From Parietaria judaica (lineage: Eukaryota; Streptophyta; Magnoliopsida; Rosales; Urticaceae): a DNA stretch of 64,000 nucleotides. The stretch is from positions 37,274,521 through 37,338,520 of the forward strand of contig OX940866.1 in NCBI GenBank assembly GCA_954871525.1. Direction: 5' to 3'. Position numbers and translations under genes: made by a program. Below, piece by piece: positions 1 through 11,439 of this stretch; positions within the stretch are counted from its first letter, which is position 1; each line of letters opens with the position of its first letter. The notes under the pieces are model-generated. The model did not search any database and was not told the DNA's origin. It was given only the letters and a program-made list of their open reading frames with translations.

Positions 1-17
1 TTATTTACTTGTTGCAG

Positions 18-118
18 TACTGAATGTGGTGTTATACATACCAGAGACCAAGAGTGATAAATCAAAATTTCAACTTTTCAAGAAAGAAATAGTTGATGAG
101 GAATATGAATGTGTATAG
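18..118 (+). CDS. possible 3'-terminal exon of an upstream gene (partial)
   Basis: A pyrimidine-rich stretch ending in TTGCAG (12-17) looks like a splice acceptor. From there one frame is open for about 33 codons to TAG at 116-118; the first codon would be split across the intron. The predicted end is charged and hydrophilic (it includes PETKSDKSK and ends DEEYECV). No family is recognised, and the rest of the gene would lie to the left of the window. The AT-rich sequence after 118 fits a 3' UTR. This rests only on the splice-like site and the open frame, so chance is a real alternative. Confidence 0.3.
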
Positions 119-2253
119 TTTTCCTTATTAATTGAGGGTGGCAATTTGTGTTTCATGTCATGTTTGTGCCGTATTTTATACGTTTTTTATTTATTTATTT
201 TACATAGATCCAAACCCGTGTCATTTATTAATCGTGTCTAAAGATGAAACTCAGACCCAACCCATTTAATTACCGTGTTAATTGTGTATCTGTTTAACCT
301 ATTTAACAAAGTATGGTAGTGTTAAAAGACAAATTAATTCATTTTAGACTCATTTAACTTAACTATAAAATATGAAATTTAAAATTTATTAGCAATTTAA
401 GATATTCATCAATTAAATAGCGTAAATAATAAAATATAAATATAAATTTGACATATAATTAGTATGAAAACACTTAATAACATATATAATGCATACAAAT
501 GAATATTTTAGTCTTTAATTGTGTACCATTGGGTCCTGTGTTCATCCGTTATTTAATCGTGTTCGACACGGTTAGACCCAAGTTCATTTAAGGTCGACTC
601 TGTGTCTCTGTCTTCGATACTAGATATTTCTTGTAATAGTGTAAGGAAATATAAATCAATTTTTGTGCATATTTCGAATTAGGATCTATCCTTGTTATAA
701 AAACTAGAGGACAGGCGTGCGGTGCCGTATATAATTAAAAAAACTACAATAAATCAAAATATAAAAAAAATAAAAAATATATATATCAATAATAATATCA
801 AAATTTAAATAACTATATTTTAAGTGTTTAAAAAATGAAACACTGAATTTTCTTTACTAAAGAAAAACAAACTGGATTAAAAATATTTTTCATTAATTAA
901 GAATATCAAGACATGAAAGAATATTTTTTTAAGTGTAAACAAACTAAAACATAATCATGCTTATTAACATCAACAAATAAACTGATTTTTTCACAAAATC
1001 ATCTATTGCAAGTTTTATTCAATGTGCATGCAAGTTATCATAAAAACGATGAAAGAATTGAAAATACCAAAAAATCAACAATACCACAATATCGGAAGCT
1101 TTAATTTGATACAACTATCCATATTAAAACAAACAAATCAAATTTCACCCTAAAATTGAGTCTATGGCATAACAAAATCATAAATCAATGATATTAAATA
1201 ATTTTCCATTGCAGTAACATTAGAAAAACAAAACCGAATTTCTATCCGTTCAGTATCTAAAAAAGAACTATATTCATCATGCTCATGACATAAACATTTT
1301 CATTTAACCAATTATGAAATAATCAATCAATAATATTGATTGATTATATATATATAAATGTATTATATATACAAATATAAATGAGTATATATAACGTGGG
1401 ACATTAAAAAAAAAGTTAACCATTCAATATCAATAAAGTTTTTCTCTATGATATGAAGTATAGCCGGGAACTATATACAATATTTTTTGCCACTGAAGGA
1501 GAGGATACTCTATGACTGTATAATTTCTAATTGGAAGCAAACAAAAATTAATTACCATGAATTTGCATGTAGATTTGCATACGGGAAAGTATGTTTATCT
1601 TAAAATTGTGATTGACCTCCGACCATCTTATTATACGTTATTTCTTCATAGACGATCTGCAAATATGATATGAGAATTAACACATGCACGATTAACAAAA
1701 ACTAAGAGCTTAAGAATATATAGAGAAAAGAGAAAACCAAAAGCATAAGAAAATGTGAAAAAATCAGATTAAAAAAAGATGGAGTTAAAGATCTTACTTC
1801 TATAATTCATGTTTTCTAATGCTACTATTTATATACTTGAAAAAATGTGTAACGAAAAGACACAACTTTAATACATATTAATATATATAATTATATATAT
1901 ATATATAATGTACTAAGGAGGGAAAATCAAAAGGCTTAAACGAATACTAATACTAAACAATATATAATCAACGTGTGTTAACGTAATAATGCCTTTTGGA
2001 ATCAGCAAAGCAATCAAATCGTTCGTAAACTTGCACAGAATATGAGTTACTAAACAATAAGTGATATTCAATTTGCATGTATTATTAACGTATTTAGTAT
2101 TTAGTACCAAGTAGCAAGTGATTGTTACTAAACAATAGTGGATGTGAGCATTAAATAAATGATTTTTTTCATGTAAAATAATTAAAAAATCTAGAAAAAC
2201 AGGATGCTCATTCTTTTGATTTTTAGTGTGCCACATCATCTTGGTGAGATTTT

Positions 2254-2258
<5 letters not shown>
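119..2258. other. AT-rich intergenic sequence, no supported gene
   Basis: Strongly AT-rich with many in-frame stops on both strands. About 200-620 carries GTGTC, CGTGTT and GACCCAA-type words that resemble decayed plant repeat DNA, not placed in a family. Short TA-rich runs occur near 1347-1390 and 1886-1912. The small reading frames here have no recognisable domain. Confidence 0.6.

Positions 2259-2300
<42 letters not shown>
2259..2300. repeat. (TA)n microsatellite
   Basis: About 21 uninterrupted TA dinucleotides, followed by imperfect TA-rich sequence. Confidence 0.95.
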
Positions 2301-2307
<7 letters not shown>

Positions 2308-2547
2308 ATATCTTTATTTTTAAATGTCTTTAAGGCGCAATGTCTGTTTGGCCCTTAGGGCAATCCAAAGGTTTTAATCTCGACATTAGTTTTTAAAAAA
2401 ATTACTCTCATTATATTTTGGGAAAATTACGGCAAAAATACCAAACTTTTGGTCAATGTGCCTCCTGTTTACCCAACCTTTAAAACTGGCAGCAAAAATA
2501 CCCAACGTGCGTTGATCGTGACTTTGGCTTGAAAACGTTAACTTTTC

Positions 2548-2786
2548 CGTTAACATCCCCCATGTGGCCGTTAGCGGCAAAAATACCCAAACTTTTTTTT
2601 TTAAATAATTTTTAATTTTTTTAATATATATTTTTTTTTCTTTAGTTGATTAGTGATAATTACTTGAATTCCAAATACATGGAATAACACACAAGTTAGT
2701 CAAAACATCAATTGATTTCTTAATGTGCATGTATAAGCTACATTTGATCATAAAAATCTTATTATTATGAGAAATTTTAAACATAG
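2548..2786 (+). repeat. left arm of inverted repeat, outer piece
   Basis: Reverse complement of about 11955-12204 with small differences. It ends at the CATAG target duplication (2782-2786) of the solo LTR. Confidence 0.85.
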
Positions 2787-2899
2787 TGTTATGTGCATTT
2801 TTCGTAACATATAAAAATTGGGCCCATTTTGGCAAAAGTCAAAGTCCATTAACAAAAGTCAAAGCCCATCACCAAAGCCAAAGACCGGAGGCCGACGAA

Positions 2900-3070
2900 C
2901 CAAGACATTGGCGAGGCCCGGAGTAAAAAAGGCGAAAAGGATGAGACAACGAGGCGACGAGGCCGACGAGGCGACGAAGCCGACGAGGTGACAAGCCGAC
3001 GAGGCGACAGGCCAACAAGCCGACGAGCCGACAAGCCTGACAAGCACCCTCGTCATAACTTGACGAGGGC
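2900..3070. repeat. GC-rich short-period minisatellite in the LTR
   Basis: Repeated GACGAGGC, GACAAGCC and GACGAAGCC words of about 9 and 18 bp, upstream of the LTR TATA box. Confidence 0.7.
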
Positions 3071-3304
3071 ATAACTTTTAATTATTCCACACGACGAGGA
3101 GATCCGAGACCACGAAGATCTCCGGGAAATCCTCTGGATTCCCCGAACTCAACATACGGACTCGCGGACAACCGGAAGACATCAAAGATGAATCAAGAAA
3201 CACTGACGACCCTTTTTGCAGGGCTAGGGGCCTCGACAACCCCCCTGTAGCAGGGGAGAAATTTTCAGGCCCCTGAAGGTGCAATTTCAGGGAATTGGTT
3301 TTCC

Positions 3305-3312
3305 TATAAATA
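3305..3312 (+). promoter_or_regulatory. TATA box of the solo LTR
   Basis: TATAAATA in a GC-rich context, followed by a C-run (about 3319-3330) and a CT-rich leader with TCTCTCTCTAGC-like repeats. This is the usual layout of a plant LTR promoter. Confidence 0.65.
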
Positions 3313-3534
3313 GGAGTCTCCCCCCCCCCCCTCATTTCCACACTCACTCATAGCTTCCTACAGAGCTTCTCTCTCTAGCTTTCTCTCTCTAGAAAGTCGC
3401 CCCTCTCTCCTCTCAGCAAGAATTGAGAGCTTCCTGGCTGAGGCCCAACTAAGAGGAGATCTAGGATAGAGTCTCAGTCTCGACAAGGGAAGTTGTTTGA
3501 CGAGTCAACGAAGGAGTCCCTCGCCAGGTGGTCA

Positions 3535-3735
3535 AGCTTACCAACACCCGCGAGGTCGACAAGGAGCATCCCTTAACAGGTTAGGCGCCCTCGCCAACCT
3601 CGACAAGGTCGACAAGGAGCACCCCTTGTCAGGTGAGGCGCCCTCGCCAACCTCGACAAGATCGACAAGGAGCATCCCTCGTCAGGTTAAGGCCCTCGCC
3701 ACATCGAGCTCGCCAACACCAACGAGGTCGACGAA
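3535..3735. repeat. ~54-bp tandem repeat in the LTR
   Basis: About four diverged units containing CTCGACAAGG, TCGACAAGGAGCA and GGCCCTCGCC words. The reading frames across it are a by-product of repetition. Confidence 0.7.
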
Positions 3736-4338
3736 GAACACATCACGCCGGTAATACCCAGCCATCTGGCCAAGGGTCACCCCCGCGCCGCCAACATCGG
3801 CACTTCCGACGAGTCAAACCACATCGTCATTTACCCGCCGTTTATCACTAACCCCGAACTACGTGGGACCTGATTCTCTTAAACTGATATACGTAGGCAG
3901 CCTTGCCCAACCATAAGCGACGGGGCACGGGCCCAATCTAACCTTTTTTGCAGGTCCTCCCTCGCCATAGGAGCTCGCCAAGGAAGGAGAATCACGAAGA
4001 ATCATCAAGACCAGCTCGGAGCTTCATCAAGACATGAGTTCGCCTAGACGAGGATATCGCCAAGACAAGGACCCCGCCCGGACTTTGCCACCACGAGGGA
4101 AGTCAACAAGGAGCTTCGCCGTGATACGGACTTCGCCCCCACGAGGGAAGTTCACCAGGGATCGCCAAGGACAGCCCAAAGACTCATCCAAGAAGACATA
4201 TTCGCCTCCACCTTTGACGATCATTAGTCAACCCGCGTTGACTCAGCATTCAATTATCCTTGTGTTCAGCGGGTCAATCTCGGGACCCGAATCTTGGATC
4301 CGATTCTAAGTTAAAGCCATTTTTACGCATTCACATAG

Positions 4339-4492
4339 CATTACACAAAAGTCGATTATGATATCAATTATCAATTGTATATTAATTTGCTTGGATAATC
4401 TAATTTGCTGACTAAACCTAATCATGAATAAAACAAATACATAGTTAATTTAAGGTTGACAGTCAAACTATAAACAAAAACCTAATCATATT
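4339..4492 (+). repeat. left arm of inverted repeat, middle piece
   Basis: Reverse complement of about 11790-11945. It is bounded by the CATAG copy (4334-4338) of the solo LTR and the ATATT copy (4488-4492) of the next element. Confidence 0.85.
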
Positions 4493-5151
4493 TGTTAATG
4501 TCATTTTTCAGATCAACTTGAAAAGCGGCCCATAACTCCGTTTTGGGCCGGGCCCAATGACCGTACGATGGTCGTGAAGGGCTTAAAGCTCATTTTCGCC
4601 TTTGATAATCCGCCTCCGTCTCCGTTCCTGAAAAGAGTGTGAAAAAAACGTGAGCTCTCGAGGAGGGCAGAAGGGGGGACCTCTGTCGCACGCTCCGGCG
4701 CTCAACATTAGTCGAGTACTTTCGGATCGGGAAGTAAGATTGGCGAGCAGAGGTTTTTTGGCTTCAGAGAGCTTACCGAATAGTGGTGGGGGGCTCTCGT
4801 ATTTATAGAGAGCCTTGTGCGACCCATAAGGGGTCGTATCGACCCCTAATTAGGGGTCTTAAGGCATGGTTTATGTTTTAGAGGTCGTAGCGACCCCTAA
4901 TTAGGGGTCGTTGCGACCCTTAAAACCATGTTTTTATCTTTAGGGGTCGTAGCGACCCCTAAAGGCATGTTTTCAGAATAGATTCCGCGTCATTATTCCC
5001 GGGTTTTTGGGCTCGTCCCATGGACTTTATAAGTCAGGTCCGAGTTGACCTTTTTGGATGGTCTTAAAAGGCCTTTGGCATTCGAGCCTTTTTATATATG
5101 TTTATTGGGCTGGGCCTTAACATTTTAAGGCTCCAAAAAATACCTATAACA
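4493..5151 (-). repeat. left LTR (3' LTR of the minus-strand element), 659 bp
   Basis: Aligns with 10148-10896 from TGTTAATGTC to ATAACA. It carries several palindromic copies of the GGGGTCG..CGACCCC motif (about 4826-4968) next to the TATA box (4800-4807, minus). The right copy is 90 bp longer, mainly through more copies of that motif, so the LTRs have diverged since insertion. Confidence 0.85.
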
Positions 5152-5172
5152 TTAACCCCCCAGTTTTTTGGG
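5152..5172 (-). promoter_or_regulatory. probable polypurine tract
   Basis: On the minus strand the sequence before the 3' LTR reads AAAAAACTGGGGGGTTAA, a purine-rich run ending against the LTR. It is where plus-strand DNA synthesis would be primed. Confidence 0.55.
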
Positions 5173-5269
5173 AGATTTAATCTTGCGAGAAACTTTTAAG
5201 TCCTCTTGTTGAAAATCGATCGGTGCTCGCAAAGAGCTTTCTTTTCGCAAGCCGAGTCATCTCAGTCCA

Positions 5270-5576
5270 AATTTCGCGCCTTAGCGTGTTACTTCCCAGT
5301 CTTTGCGCCTTAGCATCTTATTTTTCATTATTTTGTCGAGTTCCGCACCTTAGCGTCTTACTTCCCGATGCATTGCCGGATTTGGCACCTTAGCGTCTTA
5401 CTTTCTGATTTTGCGCCTTAGCGTTTTACTTCCCATTCCTTGCGCCTTAGCGTCTTACTTTTATTATACTACCGGATTTCACGACTTGGCGTCTTATTTT
5501 CCGGTCTTTGCGCCTCAGCGTCTTATCTTTTAGTAATTTTTCCGAGTTTCGCACTTGAGCGTCTTACTTATCGGTC
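5270..5576. repeat. ~22-45-bp tandem repeat (GCGCCTTAGCGTCTTAC family)
   Basis: Diverged tandem copies of a GCGCCTTAGCGTCTTACTT unit with short TTTC or ATT linkers, in the interior of the LARD-like element. Confidence 0.8.
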
Positions 5577-7690
5577 TTTATGCCTGAGTCAGCGGGATTA
5601 AAATCCAGCCTTTCTCGGTCTTATTTTGCCTGAGTCGGCGGGATTAAGATCCAGTCTGTCTCGGTCTTATTTTGCCTGAGTAGGCGTGATTAAACTCTAG
5701 CCTTTCTCGATCTTTTTGCCTGAGTCGGCGGAATTAAGAACCGGTCTTTATCGGTCTTTATTGCCTGAGTCTGCGGGATTAAGATCTGGCCTTTCTCGGT
5801 CTTTAATGCCCGAGTCGGCGGGATAAAGATCCAGACTGTCTCGGTCTTATTTTTTCTGAGTCGGTGGGATTTAGATTCGGCTTTTCTCGGTCTTTGTTGC
5901 CTAAGTCGGCGGGATTAAGATCCAGCATGTCTCAGTCTTATTTTGCCTGAGTTGGTGAGATTGAGATCCGGCCTTTCTCGGTCTTATTTGCCTAAGTGGG
6001 CGGGATTAAGATCCGACCTTTCTTGGTCTTTGTTGCCTGAGTCGGTGAGATTAAGATCCCACCTTTCTCGGTCTTTATACCTGAGTCGGCGGGATTAAGA
6101 TCTGGCTTTCACGGTCTTTTTGCCGGAGTCAGTTGGATTAAGATCCAACCTTTCTCGGTCTTATTTTGTCTGAGTCGGCGGGATTTAGATCCGGCCTTTC
6201 TCGGTCTTATTTTCACGAGTCGGCGGGATTAATATCCGACCATTCTTGGTCTTATTTTACCTGAGTCGCCAGGATTAAGATCCAGCTTTTCTCGGTCTTA
6301 TGCCGAGTAGCCGAGATTGAGATCCGGCCTTTCTCGGTTATTGTACCTGAGTTAGCGGGATTAAGATCCGGTGTTTCTCGGTCTTTGTTGCTTAAGTCGG
6401 CAGGATTGAGATCCGGCCTTTCTCGGTCTTTATGCCTGAGTCGGCAGGATTGAGATCCGGCCTTTCTCGGTCTTATTTTGCTTGCGTCAGCGGGATTAAG
6501 ATCTGGCATTTCTTGGTCTTATTTTTCCTGAGTTGGTGGGATTGAGATTCGGCCTTTCTCGGTCTTTGTTGCATGAGTCGGTGGGATTAAGATCCGGCCT
6601 TTCTCGGTATTATGTACCGGAGTCGGCGATATTATGATCCGGCCTTTCTCGGTCTTTTGTGCCTGAGTTGACGAGATTAAGATCTAGCCTTTCTAGATCT
6701 TATTTTGCCTGAGTCGGCGAGATTAAGATCCGGCCTTTCTCGGTTTTATTTTGCCTGAGTCGGCGAGATTAAGATCCATCATTTCTCGGTCTTATTTGCC
6801 TAAGTCGGCGGGATTAAGATCCGGCCTTTCTGTGTCTTTGTTGCCTGAGTCGGCGAGATTAAGATCTCACCTTTCTCAGTCTTTATGCCTGAATCGGTAG
6901 GATTAAGATCCGGCTTTCTCGGTCTTTTTGCGTGAGTCGGTTGGATTAAGATCCAGTCTGTCTCGGTCTTATTTTTCCTGAGTCGGCGGGATTTAGATCC
7001 GGCCTTTCTCCGTCTTTTGCCTGAGTCGGTGGGATTAAGATCCGGCCTTTCTCGATCTTATTTGCCTAAATCGGCGGGATTAAGATCCGGCCTTTCTGTG
7101 TCTTTGTTGCTTGAGTCGGCGAGATTAAGATACCACCTTTCTCGGTCTTTATGCCTGAGTCGGTAGGATTAAGATCCGACTTTCTCGGTCTTTTTGCGTG
7201 AGTCGGTTGGATTAAGATACAGTATGTCTCGGTCTTATTTTTCCTGAGTCGGCGGGATTTAGATCCGGCCTTTCTCCGTCTTTTTGCGTGAGTTGGCGGG
7301 ATTAAGATCTGTTCTTTCTCGGTCTTATTTTCCCAAGTCGGCGGGATTAAGATCCGGCCATTTTCGGTCTTATTTTGCCTGAGTCGGCAGGATTAAGATC
7401 CAGCTTTTCTCTGTCTTATGCTTGAGTAGGCGGGATTGAGATCCGGCCTTTCTCGGTCTTTGTACCTGAGTTAGCGGGATTAAGATCCGGTGTTTCTCGG
7501 TCTTTGTTGCTTAAGTCGGCAGGATTGAGATCCAGCCTTTCTTGATCTTATTTTGCATGAGTCGGCGGGATTATGATCCGGTCTTTCTCGGTCTTTGTTG
7601 CCTGTGTCAACGAGATTAAGATCCGGCCTTTCTCGATCTTTGTTGCCTGAGTCGGCGAGATTATAATCCAGCCTTTCTCGGTCTTTGAAT
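5577..7690. repeat. ~44-bp tandem repeat array (about 48 copies)
   Basis: Each unit has the words TGCCTGAGTCGGCGG, GATTAAGATCCGGCC and TTTCTCGGTCTT. Copies differ by point changes and 1-4-bp indels, so they are old. Open frames such as 6252-6509 (minus) are repeat artefacts. The array makes up about a third of the element. Confidence 0.9.
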
Positions 7691-9179
7691 TATGGTTTTG
7701 GCCGCCTTATATTTTCCGTGATTTGGATCTTCGACGTCGACTTCGTGACTCGGATCTAGACGGACGTTTTTCCCGTGATTTGGATATTTGACGCCATTCG
7801 CCTTATTTAGAATTTGACTTCCATTTTTCTCGTGACTGGGATTTCGACTGTCTAGGGTTTCGCGCTTTTGCCGCAAAAATGGGTTCTTCATAATTACAGC
7901 CTTATAGGTACATATTTGCACATATAGTAATTTCTTTTTCTTTTCTTAAATATATACAGATTGTATATATGTATATATATTTTATTTTATTTTTTGTCAT
8001 TTAACCCATTGTTGTGGTTTAACCACTTTTTCTTCATTTTGCCTCTCTTTTTTCGACAACTCCCTCCAGCTTCTTCTTCGTCTTCTTTTTCTTCGTTGAG
8101 CTGCTTGAGCAGCATCAGCAAAGGGGTAGAGACTCCTCATTTTCTCTTGCCTTCGTCGAGCATCAGACCCCATGCCAGACTTTTTTCCTCCGTCGCTGCC
8201 GCACCCTCAGCTTTGGCGACCACTAGCAAGTGCGAACGACGAGTCCACGGCCAAGGACGGCGATGCTCTTGGGCGGGTACGAGCTCGGCGAGGGTTCCAC
8301 GCGAAACCTAGGAGGCGTTAAGCTCCCTTTGGTCGCGGTTTTTAGGAACAATGCAGATGAGGCGACTGTCCATGGTGATGGCGAGGCACGTGGAGGTTCG
8401 TCCGTCAGAGCATGGGAGTCGTCGACGGCGTTGGAGGCAGAGGCGTGGATCTAGGGCTTTATACAGGTGGAGACTTTGCTCCTGCAACGCCAATCCCGCG
8501 TGAGCTGGAGACGTCGAGAGGCGGGCTTTCAGTGGGCCCAGGAGTGGTGGCTGGAGGGTCGCCGCCATTCGAAGTGGCGTGGCGCACTGATGGCTTTGGG
8601 AGAGCAGCGACGTCTTTACGACGAGAGCTTTGGCGGGGATTCCCATTTGCTCAGGCGTGCGTGCTTCGATTAACAATGAGGGAGTTTTCAACGCGGAATG
8701 TCTTCGCCACGCCCGTGGTGCCGGGAAGCTGCTCAATGGTGGAAGCCGAGGTTGGCAGCTCCGGCGAGGAGCATATCACAGCGGAGGCGGCGATCGACCC
8801 GGTTTTTGCAGGTCTCTTGATTCGGAGCGTCAACACTCACTCGAGCAGCGGCGGGTCCGAGTCGCTGTTGGGGCTTTTGACGTTGCAGAGTTTGGCTTGA
8901 TCAATGGCTCAGCGGTGCCGGGGCCGAGGGTTCATCGTTCTTTCGAACGTGAGACGAGCTTAAGAGGTCGTCATTCGTTCCATCCACGATCGGCTTCTAT
9001 TCTAATAGAATTAGAGCTGCCACAATGATTTTAAAGTTTTGATAAATGGAGCGTATTGTATCGTTTATTTCCTTTGTGTATAAATACACTTATATTTTTA
9101 AGCCCTACAAAGGCGTTGTGTGGAAATTCGACGTAATTATTTCTTGTAAAATCTGGTTTGGACATGCTTAAGGACTTTG
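7691..9179. other. LARD interior: GC-rich block with overlapping open frames, no known domain
   Basis: After a diverged repeat (about 7700-7870, TCGTGATTTGGATCTTCGAC words) and a T-rich stretch, 8040-9030 is GC-rich and open on both strands (for example 8412-8900 plus and 8308-8736 minus). The predicted peptides are low-complexity and match no family I recognise. The sudden change of base composition inside a repeat-filled element could mark captured host sequence. Confidence 0.5.
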
Positions 9180-9440
9180 TTGGTGCTTGGTCGGGAGTCG
9201 AACGTGCGAATGGGTCATGCTCGAGAGCCAATCGAATTTGGCCTTAACGTTAATTGCCGACCAAGAGCGAGTCTTCAGGCCGTTAGATGACCAAGGCATG
9301 TCTTGACGTCGTTCTCCAATCGAGAGCGAAGATTTAAGTCGTTGGACGATCAATAGCGAGGCTTGATGCTTTTGGACAACCTAGAGCAAGGCTTGGAGGT
9401 CTCTTGATGACCGGGAGCGAAGCTTTGAGGCTGTTCTCCA
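9180..9440. repeat. ~40-bp tandem repeat in the LARD interior
   Basis: Repeated GACCAAGAGCGAG, CTTGAGG and CGTTGGATGACC words, diverged. Confidence 0.65.
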
Positions 9441-9504
9441 TGGAGGGCCATTGTTGTGCTTCTGGGTTTTCCCTTCGCTCTGGCTCAGAGTCTTGTCTCT
9501 TTGC

Positions 9505-9945
9505 TTCCGTCAGGTTCCAGTTTTCATAGAGGATTTCCTTTGCTACGACGTTGATTCCTTAAGCGCAGGGCGGATCGCCGAGGGCGAGCATGATGTTATG
9601 TGTGACAGGTGGCTTCGGTCTTGGCTTTTTGCTCTTGTCGGGCTCCCGTCTTTGCTGAGGATTTCCTTTGCGGCGGCGTTGACTCCTCAAGCACAAGGTG
9701 TATCGCCGGTGGCGAATGGAGGTTACGTGCAACAGGTGGCTCCAGTCTTGGCTTTTTTTGCTCCCGCCGGGCTCCTGTCTTTGCCGAGGACCTCCCACGT
9801 GATGGCGTCAACTCCTTAAGCGTGCGGTGGATCGCCGATAGCGAATGGAGGTTACAGCAACAGATGGTTCCCGAGTCTTGGATTTTTACTCCTACCACGC
9901 TCTTGTTTTTCCGAGTACCTCCTTTGCGATGGCATTGACTCCTTA
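9505..9945. repeat. ~127-bp tandem repeat, about three copies
   Basis: Three diverged units, each with GAGGATTTCCT, GGCGTTGACTCC, GGATCGCCG and CAGGTGGCT words. The overlapping ORFs on both strands come from the repetition. Confidence 0.75.
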
Positions 9946-10128
9946 AGTGCGTTTTTGTTACCTAAGCGTCTTTTTCGCCTCCTATGCTCCTTTTTCGCAA
10001 CCTAAGCATTTTTTGTCACATGTGCGTCTCTTTCGCCACTTTTTCTCCATTTCCGCAACGCCTTAGTGGTGGATGATGAAGTTTTGGATGTTTGCTGGCG
10101 GGACTCCGAGGCTTGAACTTGTCGAGGC

Positions 10129-10145
10129 CCCTCCTTGTAGCGCCA
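10129..10145 (-). promoter_or_regulatory. probable primer-binding site
   Basis: On the minus strand, two bases beyond the 5' LTR, the sequence is TGGCGCTACAAGGAGGG. TGG pairs with the CCA end of a tRNA and TGGCGC is a common start of plant LTR-element primer sites. The tRNA was not identified. Confidence 0.5.
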
Positions 10146-10147
10146 AA

Positions 10148-10896
10148 TGTTAATGTCGTTTTTCGGATCAACTTGAAAAGCGGCTCATAACTCTGTTTTC
10201 GACCGGGCCCAATGACCGTACGATGGTCGTGAAGGGATTTAAGCTCTTATTCGCCTTTGATAATCCACCTCCGTCTCCGTTCCTAAAAATAGAGTGAAAA
10301 AACGTTAACTCTCGAGGAGGGCAGAAGGGGGGACCTCTGTCGCACCCTCCGACGCTCAACATTAGTCGAGTACTTTAGGATCGGGAAGTAAGAGTGACGA
10401 GCAGAGGTTTTTTTTGGCTTCAGAGAGCTTACCGAATTGTGGTGGAGGGCTCTCGTATTTATAGAGAGCCTTGTGCGACCCCTAAGGGGTCGCATCGACC
10501 TCTAATTAGGGGTTGTAAGGCACGGTTTATGTTTTAGGGGTCGTAGCGACCCTTAAAACCATGTTTTTATCTTAAGGGGTCGTAGCGACCCCTAATTAGG
10601 CGTCGTAACGACCCCTAAAGGCATGCTTTACTTATTAGGGGTCGCAATGACCTCTAATTTGGGGTCGAAGCGACCCCTAAAGGCATGTTTTCGGAATAGA
10701 TTTCGCGTCAGTATTCTCGGGTCGGGTTTAAGTTGACTTTTCGGGCTCGTCCCATTGACTTTATAAGTCAGGTCCGAGTTGACTTTTCCGGAGACGACCT
10801 GGATGGTCTTAATGGGCCTTTGGCATTCAAGCCTTTTTAAATACGTTTATTGGGCTGGGCCTTAACATTTTGAGGCTCCGAAAAATACCCATAACA
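10148..10896 (-). repeat. right LTR (5' LTR of the minus-strand element), 749 bp
   Basis: Begins TGTTAATGTCG and ends CCCATAACA, next to the ATATT target duplication (10897-10901). It has five or more inverted GGGGTCGTAGCGACCCC-type palindromes (about 10484-10680) that could fold the transcript start into hairpins. Confidence 0.85.
10456..10463 (-). promoter_or_regulatory. TATA box of the LARD 5' LTR
   Basis: Minus strand CTATAAATACGAG, conserved at 4800-4807 in the other LTR. It supports minus-strand transcription. Confidence 0.7.
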
Positions 10897-10901
10897 ATAT
10901 T

Positions 10902-11297
10902 GTTTTTGTTACATTTGACTATCTAAATATATATCATGACATCTCAAAGAAATATTATATAATATGTATATATATATGTGAAACTCTTAGCGCATATATT
11001 CTCAAGTTATGACCATTACTTATATTTTTATGTCTTTTTTTTTTGTCGGAACATATTTTGAAGTCTTATTTAGTTATCGAGGATACTTTTAGAGACGTTA
11101 ATTAGCCGAGTTAATGTCTTCACATTGCTTCAAATTCTAAGTATGAACCGAATTAACTTCTTCACCATTACCTTTTTCATTGGAAATTGACCGTTTTAGA
11201 TCGAATTAATACAGTCAATTAATGTCTCCGTATTGAAAAAAAATGGCTTAAGAATATATGCCGGTAAAAAAAATATTATCAATAATCAATAGGGCTT
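10902..11297 (+). repeat. left arm of inverted repeat, inner piece
   Basis: Continues the arm after the ATATT duplication. Reverse complement of 11440 to about 11785, with small indels and substitutions. Confidence 0.85.
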
Positions 11298-11439
11298 GAT
11301 TAGTAATAATTGGCTAAAATACCTCCCTTGGGATCCCATTAAAATTCATACCCTTAAATACCCCTGCTAAGAAACATGAATAGTGCCGAAGGAAGCTATA
11401 AAACACAATGAAAACCCACTTAAGGTCATTCTCCAAAAA
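11298..11439. other. 142-bp loop between the inverted-repeat arms
   Basis: The only part of the foldback element without a partner on the other arm. It contains no open frame of note. Confidence 0.75.

Larger units (their letters stand above)
2787..4333 (+). mobile_element. solo LTR (1,547 bp) inside the foldback left arm
   Basis: Starts TG (2787) and ends CA (4332-4333). It is flanked by the direct 5-bp duplication CATAG (2782-2786 and 4334-4338), and the sequence on both sides joins into the continuous inverted-repeat arm. A TATA box lies at 3305-3312, followed by a C-run and a CT-rich leader, as expected for U3/R/U5. GC-rich minisatellites fill about 2900-3070 and 3535-3735. No gag or pol is present, so this is a solo LTR left by recombination. 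Its last ~300 bp are related to the fragment at 27722-28061, so the family has other copies here. The lineage cannot be assigned without internal sequence. Confidence 0.85.
4493..10896 (-). mobile_element. non-autonomous LTR retrotransposon (LARD-like), 6.4 kb
   Basis: Two related LTRs (4493-5151 and 10148-10896) begin TG and end CA and are flanked by ATATT duplications (4488-4492 and 10897-10901). Orientation is minus: on that strand both LTRs have a TATAAATA box, a TGGCGC primer-binding-type site adjoins the right LTR and a G-rich purine tract adjoins the left one. The ~5-kb interior has no gag, protease, integrase or reverse transcriptase; it is mostly tandem repeats. This is the structure called LARD (large retrotransposon derivative), which must be moved by proteins from an autonomous relative. 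A GC-rich block (about 8040-9030) with overlapping open frames on both strands may be captured or recombined sequence, but no domain is recognised. Confidence 0.85.

Noticed and set aside
3497..4309. Plus-strand ORFs in the GC-rich LTR
   Set aside because: Low-complexity frames from minisatellites inside a solo LTR with no gag or pol.
5577..7921. Minus-strand ORFs with repeated DLNPA-like peptides
   Set aside because: They are translations of the 44-bp tandem repeat and its diverged edge, without start context or conserved domain.
8230..8454. Possible captured protein-kinase start (a GGYELGEG-like stretch)
   Set aside because: Only a few residues resemble a kinase glycine loop; nothing before or after continues the match.
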